From Oricola cellulosilytica (GTDB taxonomy: Bacteria > Pseudomonadota > Alphaproteobacteria > Rhizobiales > Rhizobiaceae), in the NCBI RefSeq assembly GCF_019966575.1, contig NZ_JAINFK010000001.1:757626-821625 (forward strand): a DNA stretch of 64,000 nucleotides. Reading direction: 5' to 3'. Shown piece after piece: positions 39,018-48,706 of the stretch (position 1 is the stretch's first letter; each line of letters starts with the position of its first letter). The position numbers and the translations under genes were made by a program. Below the pieces are notes generated by a model. That model made no database searches. It was not told where the DNA came from and was given only the letters and a program-made list of their open reading frames with translations.

Positions 39018-42000
39018 CGCCCGCAGACCATTCGTGAAACCGCGCGAGATGGTCGTAGTCGCCCGCGCGCCCGCGCATCTTTTGCGGCATGCGGCGCGAA
39101 AGATATCCGTTGGCCGGCTTGCCGTAATAGGCGAGCATCCGGGTCAGTTTCTCCCAGGCTTCCTCGCTCAGCGCTTCGGGGTCGGCGTCTCCTGCTTCCT
39201 TGCTGCCCTTCAGCACGTCCTTCGCTTCGACGTCGCCCTTGGAGCCGACCTTGACGTATAGCATTCCGGAAATGCCGATGGCGCCGGCCTCTGCGAAGGC
39301 ACTGCGGCGGAGCAACGCGCCTTCGAGCGGCAATTGCGGTGAAAGAAGCGCCTGGACCGCCTTTGCGGAAGGCTGGCTGCCGGTCTTGAAATCGATAATG
39401 TCGACCGTGCCGCCGTCCAGTATATCGAGCCGGTCAGCCCGGCCGCGCAGGCGAACCCCGGTCGTCGCAACTTCGGTCGGGCGTGCATCGGCCTCCGCCA
39501 GCCGCGTGCGAACGCCGGCCGCGCGCCCCGCCTCCCATGCGGCAATGCCTTTGACGCCCGCCTCGATCCGCGGCCACCAGACCGCCTGAATGTCAGCCGG
39601 ATAATCTTCTTCGGCAAACAGTGTTTTTGCGACATCAACCATGCGGGCAGGAGCGTCGGGCGCGAGCGGGTCGATTCTCTCCCGCACCAGCGCCTCGAAG
39701 ATGGCGTGGAACAGCGAGCCCCGCTCGGCGGCGGCCGGATCGCGCACGAGATCCTCCAGCGGCTCCAGCTTCAACACGCGCTTTGCGTAGACGGCATAGG
39801 GGTCGCGGATCAGTGTCTCGACCTCCGTTACCGAGATAGAGTCGGGCCGGGCCGTGAGTGGCGGTGCCGGACAGGGGCGCGGCGCAAAGTCGGTGGGGCG
39901 GCCCTCCTCCAGCAATCGCGCGATCTGCACATAACGGTGTCCTTCCGCCTGCATGCGGCGGGTCGCCTCTTCACCGGCATAGGTCGTCATCCGCTGCAGC
40001 CAGCGCGATGCGATCGAGGGTGCGCCTTCGGCCCGTTCGGAGCGCGACAGGATCACGCGACGCTGACCCATCGCCATCTGGAAATCATGCGCCGATAGCC
40101 CGATCCGTCGCTCCGGAGGTTCAAGGCCCAGTCCGGCCTTCATGCCACGGGTCAGGAACTGGTCGTTGCGGGTCTGGCCGGGCCACGTGCCCTCGTTCAG
40201 TCCGCCCATCACGATCAGGTCCACGGTCTGCAGGCGGGCTTCCAACGCTCCCCAGATCGAGATTCGGGGATGGCCGCCCGGCGCCGGCTTTACCGCGACA
40301 TCGGCAGCCAGGGCGCTTACCGCCTGCGGCCAGTCGCCCGCGCTCATGGAAAGCGATACGTCAGTTGCCATCAGGCCGGAGAGGAACGCTCTCAGCACAG
40401 CGCCGTTTTCATCGTCATAAATGTCCCGGTGAAGCCTGTTTTCATCCCGGCAAACCGTTTCCAGCACCTCGACTGTCGCGCCGACCAGAGCCGGAAATGG
40501 AACCTGTCCGCTGCGGCGTCGAAGGGAGCACAGGGGTTCGAGCGCAGCCTCGATGCGGCGCGAAAACGCGATCAGGCCTTCGACCTCGTCGACGGAGAGA
40601 GCATTCAAACGCCGCGTCAGGCGTGGATTGCGGCGCTCGTCCTCCACCAGCCGCGCGGCGGCGAAATCGGCAAGGTTGCCCGGATCGATGCGCCCGGTTC
40701 CGCCGCGCAGGATCGCCACCTCGAAGAGATCGACCCAGTGACGGTGCTCATTGGCCAGCGCCGACATCCGCACGAACGGATGCTTCAGCAGGGCGAGCAA
40801 CGTCGCCGGATCACCGGCGCCGAAAACGACGTCGAGTACGAGTGTCAGCAGCTTGCCCTGCAAGGTCGAGGCGAGCGGTGTGCCGCCAGTGTCCGTCGCC
40901 GCGATCCCGTATCGGGCGAGTTCGGCGACCACGCGGCGCGCCAGATCGCGGTCGGGTGTGACGAGAGCCGCGGTCGCCTTCGGCTCGTGGATGGCCTCGC
41001 GCAGCGCGGCGGCAATGGCGGCGGCCTCCAGATGTTCGTTCGGTGCCTGCAGCAGCGCGACGCCCTCGAAGGCGGTGTCGGCCAACGCCTCGCGCGTTTT
41101 GGACCAGAGATGGGTTGTCCCGGAAGGACGGAGCGCCTCGGCCACCCATAGGCGGCGCGCCTCCAGGCCTGCGTCCGCGACTGATCTGAGCGGCACTATC
41201 GCGTCGTGGGAAATGCCGATTCGCCCGACAAGCTGATGCAACCCGTATTGCGGATGACCGACCACCGAGGCGATATCGTCACGCGAAGCAAGCATCTCCC
41301 GCGACGCGTCGTCCATATCCCGGTCGAATCCGGGCAAGACCACCGCGCCCATCGGAAGACGGGCGATGGCGGCGATCAGTTCCGCGGTTGCCGGAATGGT
41401 GCCGGTGGAGCCGGCAACGACGACCGGCCCGGGCGGGGGATTGCGCTTCAGGCGTTCCGCTTCCGCCAAGAGCCTCCGGTTCCGGTGCTCGCCCGCGTCG
41501 ATGGCGTTGCGTGAGGCAAGGATGTCCGGCCACTCGCGGCGCATGATCTCCAGAAACGCCAGCGTCACCTTCCACCACTCCGACAGTTCGGAGGTGTCGA
41601 GCGCCGAGAGGTCGGAGACCGCCACCCGGCCGGTCGAGAACTGGTCCATCAGATCGGCGAGGTCGCGCGCGAGCCAGAACGCATCCGCCGTCGAAACGGG
41701 CGTGCGGATGTCCTCGTCTCCGTAGAGCGAACCGACGTCGATCGTGAGGTGCCGGGTCCACTGGCCAATCAGCGCGCCGAGCAGCAGCAGGCGCTCGCCG
41801 CGGTCGATCGCCGGCGGAATCGTGATCGCCGCCGCGCCATCGCCCTCGAATAAATCGGCATTATCGTCAAATTCACCAAGCGGTTTGACGCGCGGCAACA
41901 TCACCGTCTCGCCGCCGAGATGGTCGAGGAATGCCGATCTCAGTTCGCGCGCCGCGCGCCGGGTCGGAACATAGATCGTCACCGCTGAAAGCTGCAGCGG

Positions 42001-42120
42001 ATCGCCCGTGAAACGGAACCCCTCGACCAGCCGGCCTTCGCACAATGCGCTCGCGACTCCCGGCAGAAAAGGTACGCCGGGCGCAATCGTGAAGACGCGC
42101 GGTTGAACGTATTCGGCCAA
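38998..42120 (-). CDS. addB: AddB subunit of the AddAB helicase-nuclease
   Basis: A 1040-aa partner of AddA. A degenerate helicase-like body (with VPTRRAARELRSAF early, and VMGGLNEGTWPGQTRND, typical of alphaproteobacterial AddB) is followed by a C-terminal PD-(D/E)XK nuclease, VDIIDFKTG with Asp910. I see no cysteine set for the [4Fe-4S] clasp found in Bacillus AddB, as in other proteobacterial forms. Start is a TTG at 42120 behind AAAGG; no nearby ATG fits. It is 66 bp after murU. Confidence 0.94.
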   Translation of the reverse strand: MAEYVQPRVFTIAPGVPFLPGVASALCEGRLVEGFRFTGDPLQLSAVTIYVPTRRAARELRSAFLDHLGGETVMLPRVKPLGEFDDNADLFEGDGAAAITIPPAIDRGERLLLLGALIGQWTRHLTIDVGSLYGDEDIRTPVSTADAFWLARDLADLMDQFSTGRVAVSDLSALDTSELSEWWKVTLAFLEIMRREWPDILASRNAIDAGEHRNRRLLAEAERLKRNPPPGPVVVAGSTGTIPATAELIAAIARLPMGAVVLPGFDRDMDDASREMLASRDDIASVVGHPQYGLHQLVGRIGISHDAIVPLRSVADAGLEARRLWVAEALRPSGTTHLWSKTREALADTAFEGVALLQAPNEHLEAAAIAAALREAIHEPKATAALVTPDRDLARRVVAELARYGIAATDTGGTPLASTLQGKLLTLVLDVVFGAGDPATLLALLKHPFVRMSALANEHRHWVDLFEVAILRGGTGRIDPGNLADFAAARLVEDERRNPRLTRRLNALSVDEVEGLIAFSRRIEAALEPLCSLRRRSGQVPFPALVGATVEVLETVCRDENRLHRDIYDDENGAVLRAFLSGLMATDVSLSMSAGDWPQAVSALAADVAVKPAPGGHPRISIWGALEARLQTVDLIVMGGLNEGTWPGQTRNDQFLTRGMKAGLGLEPPERRIGLSAHDFQMAMGQRRVILSRSERAEGAPSIASRWLQRMTTYAGEEATRRMQAEGHRYVQIARLLEEGRPTDFAPRPCPAPPLTARPDSISVTEVETLIRDPYAVYAKRVLKLEPLEDLVRDPAAAERGSLFHAIFEALVRERIDPLAPDAPARMVDVAKTLFAEEDYPADIQAVWWPRIEAGVKGIAAWEAGRAAGVRTRLAEADARPTEVATTGVRLRGRADRLDILDGGTVDIIDFKTGSQPSAKAVQALLSPQLPLEGALLRRSAFAEAGAIGISGMLYVKVGSKGDVEAKDVLKGSKEAGDADPEALSEEAWEKLTRMLAYYGKPANGYLSRRMPQKMRGRAGDYDHLARFHEWSAGDGDGDE

Positions 42121-42186
42121 ACGATTTCGCCTTTCAGGATCGCATGTCTGATTCCGTCCGCAATCTCGGCTGCACGCCCCTTCGGG

Positions 42187-42927
42187 TCAATCGCGAGACG
42201 TCGCCCCCAACTCGGCGAGCTTGCGTTCCGCCAATGGCAAGGCATCTGGCGTTCCGACGGTAAACCAGTGGGCATCACTCATGAGATGACCAAAAAGCCG
42301 GCCGTCGGCGATGGCGCGGTCGTAATACACATTGAGCGAATGCGGTTCGGCGGACGCCCCATGAAAAATTGTCGGATTGTAGATCGTCGCACCGGCATAA
42401 AGGAGCCCGTCAGGATGCGACTTGTCGGTTGCGCGCCGCAGCCTTCCATCTGAATCCATGAAAAAATCGGTGCCTCCAGGATGCCCGGTCGTATCGGCCA
42501 GCGGGCACAGCATCAGGAGAATGTCCATGCGTTTCGGATCGAACCGTTCGATCATCGCCGGCAGATTAGGACGCCCCCATTCGTACCAGAAAGTGTCGGC
42601 GTTGAGCAATGCAAACGGCTCGGGGCCGAGCATCGGCAACGCCTTCACGACACCGCCGCCGGTCTCCAGAATTTTGTCGCTTTCGTCGCTAATCATGACA
42701 TCCGGATGCCCGCGCCGCTCGCAATGCGCGACGACCTGATCGCCGAGATAATGAATATTGACCACCGCTCGGCGGATTCCAGCTTCCTCGACAATGTCGA
42801 GCGAGCGGTCGAGCATGGTGCGGCCTGCCACCGGTACCAGAGGCTTGGGCACCGAATCGGTGATTGGACGGAGACGCTTACCGAGGCCGGCTGCAAGGAG
42901 CATAGCCATTTTTACCGCAACGCCCAT
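42187..42927 (-). CDS. murU: MurU-like sugar-1-phosphate nucleotidyltransferase
   Basis: A 246-aa NTP-transferase. LLAAGLGKRLRPITDSVPKPLVPVAGRTM is the nucleotide-binding signature in part (the family GxGxRxxPxxxxxPK). NADTFWYE and VGTPDAL follow. In Pseudomonas and Caulobacter MurU makes UDP-MurNAc from MurNAc-1-phosphate for cell-wall recycling. A mannose-1-P or glucose-1-P role is possible by family alone, but the adjacent AmgK-like kinase domain points to MurU. ATG overlaps the preceding stop as TGATG. Confidence 0.82.
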   Translation of the reverse strand: MGVAVKMAMLLAAGLGKRLRPITDSVPKPLVPVAGRTMLDRSLDIVEEAGIRRAVVNIHYLGDQVVAHCERRGHPDVMISDESDKILETGGGVVKALPMLGPEPFALLNADTFWYEWGRPNLPAMIERFDPKRMDILLMLCPLADTTGHPGGTDFFMDSDGRLRRATDKSHPDGLLYAGATIYNPTIFHGASAEPHSLNVYYDRAIADGRLFGHLMSDAHWFTVGTPDALPLAERKLAELGATSRD

Positions 42928-44462
42928 CAGGACCCCACCCCGATCTGCGCCGTCAGCACTCCGTGTGACTGGTACCAGACGGCCAACTCTTGCAGCGCCG
43001 GGTGGCGAAGGTTCCTCTCAAGGTAAGACTGCAGCCGGGGGATATGCTGCAGGTAGCCGGGTTTACCGTCACGTTCATCGAGCCTAACGAAGATGCCAAG
43101 TATCTTGGTGGTGCGCTGGGCGCCAAGAACCGCAAACGCCTCCCGAAACGCTATCTCGTCGAACCCGCTTTCGCCGGCCCGTATCTGGCAATAGTGATCC
43201 AGCAATCCGTCCTGCAGTTCTTCCGAGACATCGACGCGGGCATCCTGGACCAAGGAAACTACGTCGTAGGCCACCGGGCCAATCAGCGCGTCCTGGAAAT
43301 CTATCAGGCCAACCCGGCCCGCGCCGCGGGTGCTTTCGTCGAAAATGATGTTGGGCGAATGAAAGTCACGCAAGAGCAGACCCATCTCCGCCGATTGCAG
43401 CGATCGGTGGCGCTCCGTCCATAATCGGCGGAAAGCAGCGCGATCAGCATTCGACAAACGATGGCCCTCGGCACGGGGGACGAACCAGTCAATCAAGAGT
43501 TCGGTCTCGATAAGGAAGGCATCGCGATCAAGTTCGGGAATCACGTGCACCCGGTCACCGACGGTTATCTCGCGGGGCCACTTCGTGGCGTGGATCGCGG
43601 CGAGACATTCGACCGCGGCCCGATAGCGGCTAGGGTCAGGCGATCCTTTTAGGTCTAGGATCCCCTCTGCTCCCAGATCTTCAAGAAGAACAAACCCTTG
43701 ATCGAGATCGAACGCGTATATCTCCGGCGCGCGAAAACCCTTCCGACGCAGGACTTGACCGATGGCGACGAAGGCCGTCACGTCTTCTGCAAGATGGGCG
43801 ATGGCTGAATAGGATTTGCCGTGGCGCACCGGCGGGCCATCGGGTTGCCGTGGCGCGTTCATGAGGATTTCGTTCGCGGCACCTGCCGTGATCGTCTCAT
43901 AGGTCCGGGTCGATGCATCGCCGAGGAGGAATGACCTATCGGCGTTCTCGCGGCCGTGCCTTTCAAGAAAGGCGCGGATCGAGCGGCTTCGGTGCAACCG
44001 CCGCATGAAGTCCTTTCGCGCCGAGATTCGCAGAACGCGCCCTTCCGGATCGTCCGGCCACTCCGCCAAGGAAAGCGTGACGGCGCCGGTCGGCAGGTTG
44101 CCGTCTGCCTTCTCCGGCCATTCGATGATCGCCACCCCTATGTTAACGGCCTCCTGCAGACCCAATTCGTCAATCTCGGCGGGGTTTGCTATCCGGTATA
44201 AGTCGACATGTGCGATCGGAAAGCGCAGTTCGTAATTCTGGACGAGCGTGAATGTCGGACTGGGCACTTCCAGCGAACTGTCCCCCGCCAGTGCGCGAAT
44301 AAGCGCGCGGGCGAAGGTCGTCTTTCCCGCGCCGAGATCGCCCTTCAAAAGGAGGCAGTCACCGATCCTCAGCGCCATGGCGACGTCTGCTGCGAATCCG
44401 CGCAACTGCTCTTCCGTGGCGAAAAAGATCCTCTCGCCGGTGATGTCGGGCTTCTCGTTCAA
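42927..44462 (-). CDS. tsaE: TsaE - aminoglycoside-phosphotransferase-like (AmgK) fusion
   Basis: A 511-aa two-domain protein. Residues 1-160 are TsaE, the ATPase of the tRNA t6A37 enzyme: GDLGAGKT (41-48) and VDLYRIANPAEIDELGLQE. Residues about 165-505 are an APH-fold sugar kinase with LLRDFHSPNIIFDES (catalytic Asp) and LIDFQDALIGP. This second part matches AmgK, which phosphorylates MurNAc/GlcNAc at the anomeric carbon for MurU, the next gene. The fusion is known in alphaproteobacteria. Start is TTG 44462 with GGAAAG six bases upstream. It starts 30 bp after divL. Confidence 0.9.
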   Translation of the reverse strand: MNEKPDITGERIFFATEEQLRGFAADVAMALRIGDCLLLKGDLGAGKTTFARALIRALAGDSSLEVPSPTFTLVQNYELRFPIAHVDLYRIANPAEIDELGLQEAVNIGVAIIEWPEKADGNLPTGAVTLSLAEWPDDPEGRVLRISARKDFMRRLHRSRSIRAFLERHGRENADRSFLLGDASTRTYETITAGAANEILMNAPRQPDGPPVRHGKSYSAIAHLAEDVTAFVAIGQVLRRKGFRAPEIYAFDLDQGFVLLEDLGAEGILDLKGSPDPSRYRAAVECLAAIHATKWPREITVGDRVHVIPELDRDAFLIETELLIDWFVPRAEGHRLSNADRAAFRRLWTERHRSLQSAEMGLLLRDFHSPNIIFDESTRGAGRVGLIDFQDALIGPVAYDVVSLVQDARVDVSEELQDGLLDHYCQIRAGESGFDEIAFREAFAVLGAQRTTKILGIFVRLDERDGKPGYLQHIPRLQSYLERNLRHPALQELAVWYQSHGVLTAQIGVGS

Positions 44463-44492
44463 GCGTGTCTTTCCGGATGCGGTGCGTCCACC

Positions 44493-47003
44493 CTACTCGG
44501 CCGCGACGCGCACTCCTGGCGGAACCTGCGGAAACCGGAGAACAACCTCGGTGCCACGACCCGCCGACGAGTTGATATCGATCTCGCCGTCATGAAGCGA
44601 CACAAAACTTTTAGCAAGCGAAAGGCCGAGACCGGCACCTCGGCGGCGTCCGATCTTTCCCGTCTGGAAGGGATTGAAAATATCGTCCAGCGCCTCGACG
44701 GGAATGCCGGGACCGCCATCGCGTACCTTGAAGACAATTCCGTCCTCGCCACGCTCGCAGTCAAGAGTGACGGTCGAACGCTCAGGCGCGAAATCCGCGG
44801 CGTTGCTGAGCACGTTGAATATCACTTGCCGGAGCCGCGCGGCATCCGCGAAGATGGAACCGGTATCCGGCGCAACCCTGACCACGAGATCGATCCCGTG
44901 CTCGGCAAAGCGCGGCTGCATGGCCTCCGTGACGTCGCGGATGACCGGCTCGACCTCCACTTCAATGAAATCGAGTTCCATGATGCCGGCATCAATTGTC
45001 GCCAGATCGAGAATGTCGTCGACAATCACCATCAGCGCCTCCGAGGAAGAGGCGATGTGGTCGACGTAATCGCGCTGCTTGGCGTTCAGGGATCCCGGGA
45101 CGTCGCTCTGCAGAAGAGCAGTGAACCCGGAGATGTTGGTCAGCGGTGTGCGCAGTTCATAGGACACGTGATGCACAAATCGGCTGCGCAGCTGCGCGGT
45201 GCGCTCCAACGCCTCGTTTCTCTCACGCAGCGCACGTTCAACCTGATCGGATGCGGTGACGTCGACGAATGTTATCATGGTCTGACCATTCGGCAGCGGA
45301 ACAACCATCCAGGAGAGTGTCACGTCACCGACCGGCGTTCGGCCCGTCTCTTCGCCGCGATCATCGGCGAAGCTGGTAACAACGGCGGCGAAATGGTCCC
45401 ACGGCTCTTCATCACCGGAGCGGTCGCGGCAAGTTTTTGCTATCTCTGAAATATGCACACCCTCGCGCTGCGTCAGTTCTTCGAGTCCCCAGAAACGCGC
45501 GAATGCGGGATTAGAAAGCTGCAGCTTACCGTCCGATCCGAACACAGCCACTCCTTCAGCCAGATGATCGAGCGATTCGCCTTGAACTCGCACGAGCGTC
45601 TTGTACCGGCTCTCGAGATCAATGCGCTCCGTTAGATTTTCGAACACCCAGGTCAGCCCGCCCTTGGGATGTGGATTGGCGATCACGCGCACGGTCTGTC
45701 CGTCGGGCAGGTGCCACCAGTGCTCTTGGGGTTCGATTGCCTGATAGGCGGATAGGACGGTGTTCTTCCAGCGCCGCCACTCCGGCTGCTCCGGTAACTT
45801 GCCCTCGGCCCGCAGCGTGTCGAGAAGCATTCCAGTATCAGGCTTCGACTCCAGAAACCGGGATTCGAGACCCCAAAGTTTCTGGAAGGCCTGGTTAAAA
45901 AACCGCAGCCTTGCATTTTCATCGAACATCGCAACGGCGGTGGTCAGTTCGTCCAGCGTTTCTTCATGGCTGCGGATCGTGTTGCCTAGCTCCCTCCGTA
46001 TGGCATCAAATTCGGTCTTGTCGACTGCAAGTCCTGCAGAACCCCACGGGCCGCGTGCATCGACCACGTCGAACACCAGCCGGTCCCCATCGACGACCGT
46101 CGATATTGCAGCTTTGAATGCCCCGCCGCGTTCCCGCCCGTCCGATATTTTCTGCAAGGCCTGGCTACCAAACAGTTCTGAGGTTTCCGCGACGACCTCC
46201 GCCGAGGTTTCATGCCGGGTCGCCTTGGCGAACGCCTGGTTGACCCAGGTAAGCTTGCCTTGTGAATCACGCAGCCACACCGGAGCGTTCAGTGCATCCA
46301 AAAGCTCCTGAAGTGTTTCCAGCGTCTGCACGACGCGATTGTGGTCAAGCGCGAGCTGGGCTTTTTCCGCGCGCTCCCCGGATAGGTTTGAAAAGCGCAC
46401 CACGGCGCTCGAGCCGTTTGTCCGGCCGATGACTTCAAGAGGCGCTCCGCCGCGCGTCTCGACCGTATCGACAAACGGTCGCGCTTCATCGCGAAGGTCC
46501 GTGATCAGCCGTTCGATGCGCGCCGCGGAACCGGGCTCAAGCCACCGCCCGAACGCCAGAAAGCCGGCGCGGTCAGAGGGGGCTCCGGTGGTGGCTTCCA
46601 GCGCGCCGATGACGGCAGGCTTCTTGTCACGGTCTTCCCAAATCACGGCGCGCTGACCCTCGGTCGTGGCGAGTGCCTCGAGTTGACTCGTATGAGCGTT
46701 CAGAACAACAAGCTTTGCTCGCAGCGTTTCGTTCTGATGCGCGATCCGCCCACGTTCGCGGATCAGCCAAAGTGCGGATGCCAGAGCCGCCGTCATTGCG
46801 CCGGCAAACAATGCAAACTGGACGACTTCCGGCGTGCCCAGCGAAAAGCCAACGATATCGCTTTCCGGATAAGCGAAATCCTGCGCCCAGGACCGCGTAT
46901 CGGCCATCAGCGTCGCCAGCAATGCCGGTGCAGTCAAACGAACGATACGGACACGAAGCGTGCTCCCGGCGCATGGTCGATTTGCATCTTGCCTCAACGG
47001 CAT
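44493..47003 (-). CDS. divL: DivL-type PAS sensor pseudo-histidine kinase (Tyr in the H-box)
   Basis: An 836-aa membrane kinase-like protein. One hydrophobic N-terminal helix (about 60-82) is followed by at least three PAS regions (about 240-330, 350-470, 480-590), then HisKA and HATPase_c (715-830) with the N-box RQVIFNVLSNAADFAP and the G-box DGGPGIP. The H-box reads HHVSYELRTPLTNI: residue 615, normally the phosphorylated His, is Tyr (codon 45159-45161). Caulobacter DivL has the same change and acts as a cofactor/sensor that steers CckA in CtrA control. Start ATG 47003 follows GAGGGGA. Confidence 0.92.
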   Translation of the reverse strand: MPLRQDANRPCAGSTLRVRIVRLTAPALLATLMADTRSWAQDFAYPESDIVGFSLGTPEVVQFALFAGAMTAALASALWLIRERGRIAHQNETLRAKLVVLNAHTSQLEALATTEGQRAVIWEDRDKKPAVIGALEATTGAPSDRAGFLAFGRWLEPGSAARIERLITDLRDEARPFVDTVETRGGAPLEVIGRTNGSSAVVRFSNLSGERAEKAQLALDHNRVVQTLETLQELLDALNAPVWLRDSQGKLTWVNQAFAKATRHETSAEVVAETSELFGSQALQKISDGRERGGAFKAAISTVVDGDRLVFDVVDARGPWGSAGLAVDKTEFDAIRRELGNTIRSHEETLDELTTAVAMFDENARLRFFNQAFQKLWGLESRFLESKPDTGMLLDTLRAEGKLPEQPEWRRWKNTVLSAYQAIEPQEHWWHLPDGQTVRVIANPHPKGGLTWVFENLTERIDLESRYKTLVRVQGESLDHLAEGVAVFGSDGKLQLSNPAFARFWGLEELTQREGVHISEIAKTCRDRSGDEEPWDHFAAVVTSFADDRGEETGRTPVGDVTLSWMVVPLPNGQTMITFVDVTASDQVERALRERNEALERTAQLRSRFVHHVSYELRTPLTNISGFTALLQSDVPGSLNAKQRDYVDHIASSSEALMVIVDDILDLATIDAGIMELDFIEVEVEPVIRDVTEAMQPRFAEHGIDLVVRVAPDTGSIFADAARLRQVIFNVLSNAADFAPERSTVTLDCERGEDGIVFKVRDGGPGIPVEALDDIFNPFQTGKIGRRRGAGLGLSLAKSFVSLHDGEIDINSSAGRGTEVVLRFPQVPPGVRVAAE

Positions 47004-47147
47004 TGTGTCCCCTCGCCGCAGGCGCTGGATATAGCCACTTCATGCAGCTTCCACGCGGACATATCGCGAACCGCTCGCCCCGCATACCGGCCCGCGAATC
47101 ATTCCAAAATACCCGCGGAGGGATTCGCCGTGAAGCACCCGACGGGC

Positions 47148-47184
47148 AAAAAATTGGCCGGAGGCGCTTTTGCGCCTCCGGCCA
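47148..47184 (-). terminator. Intrinsic terminator after ahcY
   Basis: A perfect 13-base stem (TGGCCGGAGGCGC at 47155-47167 against GCGCCTCCGGCCA at 47172-47184) with a TTTT loop. On the minus strand it runs into AATTTTTTG. The strongest terminator in the window. Confidence 0.92.
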
Positions 47185-47212
47185 CCAGATGTTGCGCCGA
47201 AAAACTGGATAA

Positions 47213-48613
47213 TCAGTATCTGTAGTGTTCAGGTTTGAACGGGCCCTTGGACGAGACGCCGATGTAGGACGCCTGCTCTTCAGACAGCTCAGACAAGCGT
47301 GCACCCAGCTTGTCGAGATGCAGCTTCGCAACCTTTTCGTCGAGATGCTTCGGCAGGACGTAGACTTCATTATTGTACTGATCACCGCGCACGAAGAGTT
47401 CGATCTGCGCGAGAACCTGATTTGTGAACGAGGCCGACATCACGAAGCTGGGATGCCCCGTGGCATTGCCGAGATTCAGCAGGCGGCCTTCGGACAGAAG
47501 AATCATCCGGTTCCCTTTCGGGAACTCGATCATGTCGACCTGCGGCTTGATGTTCGTCCACTTCAGATTGCGCAGTGCTGCGATCTGAATCTCGTTGTCG
47601 AAATGGCCGATATTGCCGACAATCGCCATGTCCTTCATCTCGCGCATGTGGTCGAGACGGATGACATCCTTGTTTCCTGTCGTGGTGATGAAGATGTCGG
47701 CCGTGGAGACCACGTCTTCCAACTGGACAACCTCGAAACCATCCATCGCAGCCTGAAGCGCGCAAATCGGATCGATCTCCGTGACCTTCACCCGGGCGCC
47801 GGCGCCGCGCAGTGACTGGGCGGAACCCTTCCCGACATCACCGTAACCGCAGACGACTGCCACCTTACCTGCCATCATCACGTCGGTCGCGCGCCGGATG
47901 CCGTCGACAAGCGATTCCTTGCAGCCATACTTGTTGTCGAATTTGGACTTGGTCACCGAATCGTTGACGTTGATCGCCGGGAACGGCAGGAGGCCCTTCT
48001 GCTGCAGCTGATAGAGACGGTTCACGCCGGTCGTTGTTTCCTCCGTAACCCCGCGAATCGCGTCGCGCTGGCGGGAAAAGAAGCCTGGCGAGGCGGCGAG
48101 GCGCTTGCGTATCTGGGCAAAGAGGATTTCCTCCTCTTCAGACCCAGGGTGCGACAGAACGTCCTCGCCGGCTTCCGCGCGGGCCCCGAGAAGAATGTAC
48201 ATCGTAGCGTCGCCGCCATCGTCGAGGATCATGTTGGACGGCTCACCATCCGGCCAATGGAAAATCTGGTCGGTGTAGGTCCAGTAATCCTCGAGGCTTT
48301 CGCCCTTGACCGCGTAAACTGGCGTACCCGTCGCGGCGATGGCGGCGGCGGCGTGATCCTGAGTCGAGAAGATATTGCAGGACGCCCAGCGCACGTCGGC
48401 GCCAAGTGCCTTCAGTGTCTCGATCAGTACGGCGGTCTGAATGGTCATGTGCAAGGAACCGGTGATGCGGGCACCCTTGAGAGGCTGGCTCTCACCGAAC
48501 TCGTCGCGGCAAGCCATGAGGCCCGGCATTTCCGTCTCGGCGATGTCGATCTCCTTGCGGCCGTAATCCGCGAGACCGATATCGGCGATTGCATAATCAT
48601 TTCCACTAGACAT
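47213..48613 (-). CDS. ahcY: Adenosylhomocysteinase
   Basis: Splits S-adenosylhomocysteine into adenosine and homocysteine with bound NAD, removing the inhibitor of all SAM methyltransferases. Complete motifs include [46 protein letters not shown] (NAD loop) and a C-terminal KPEHYRY-type end ([11 protein letters not shown]). ATG 48613 gives 466 aa and has AAGGAG seven bases upstream; upstream in-frame codons to 48667 lack support. The intergenic region to HPr holds two palindromes, which suggests specific regulation. Confidence 0.98.
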   Translation of the reverse strand: MSSGNDYAIADIGLADYGRKEIDIAETEMPGLMACRDEFGESQPLKGARITGSLHMTIQTAVLIETLKALGADVRWASCNIFSTQDHAAAAIAATGTPVYAVKGESLEDYWTYTDQIFHWPDGEPSNMILDDGGDATMYILLGARAEAGEDVLSHPGSEEEEILFAQIRKRLAASPGFFSRQRDAIRGVTEETTTGVNRLYQLQQKGLLPFPAINVNDSVTKSKFDNKYGCKESLVDGIRRATDVMMAGKVAVVCGYGDVGKGSAQSLRGAGARVKVTEIDPICALQAAMDGFEVVQLEDVVSTADIFITTTGNKDVIRLDHMREMKDMAIVGNIGHFDNEIQIAALRNLKWTNIKPQVDMIEFPKGNRMILLSEGRLLNLGNATGHPSFVMSASFTNQVLAQIELFVRGDQYNNEVYVLPKHLDEKVAKLHLDKLGARLSELSEEQASYIGVSSKGPFKPEHYRY

Positions 48614-48672
48614 GCGCAAACTCCTTCGATTTGCGGGGTGCCTAGCAGAGACCGGCTGCACTGACAATCGTT

Positions 48673-48706
48673 ATATAAGGAAATCTTTATATCCTGATCT
48701 GGATAT
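48673..48706 (-). promoter_or_regulatory. Two overlapping palindromes upstream of ahcY (SahR-like operator candidate)
   Basis: The first element, at 48673-48692, reads on the minus strand ATATAAAGATTTCCTTATAT and is symmetric at 8 of 10 half-site positions. The second, at 48689-48706, has perfect ATATCC/GGATAT arms with a partly symmetric core. They lie 60-93 bases upstream of the ahcY ATG, in the correct place for an operator/promoter. ArsR-family SahR is known to bind AT-rich palindromes upstream of ahcY and methionine-cycle genes in Proteobacteria. The match to its exact motif is from memory and needs checking. Confidence 0.5.

Noticed and set aside
37410-39254. 614-codon plus-strand open frame opposite addA
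   Set aside because: The minus strand codes AddA with complete helicase and nuclease motifs. The plus frame is Arg/Ala/Gly-rich, has no family motif, and is what GC-rich third-position bias produces.
48614-48705. SAH riboswitch upstream of ahcY
   Set aside because: I looked for the conserved GAGG/GCTGC-type core and pseudoknot of the SAH aptamer on the minus strand and did not see it. The palindromic AT-rich elements fit a protein operator better.
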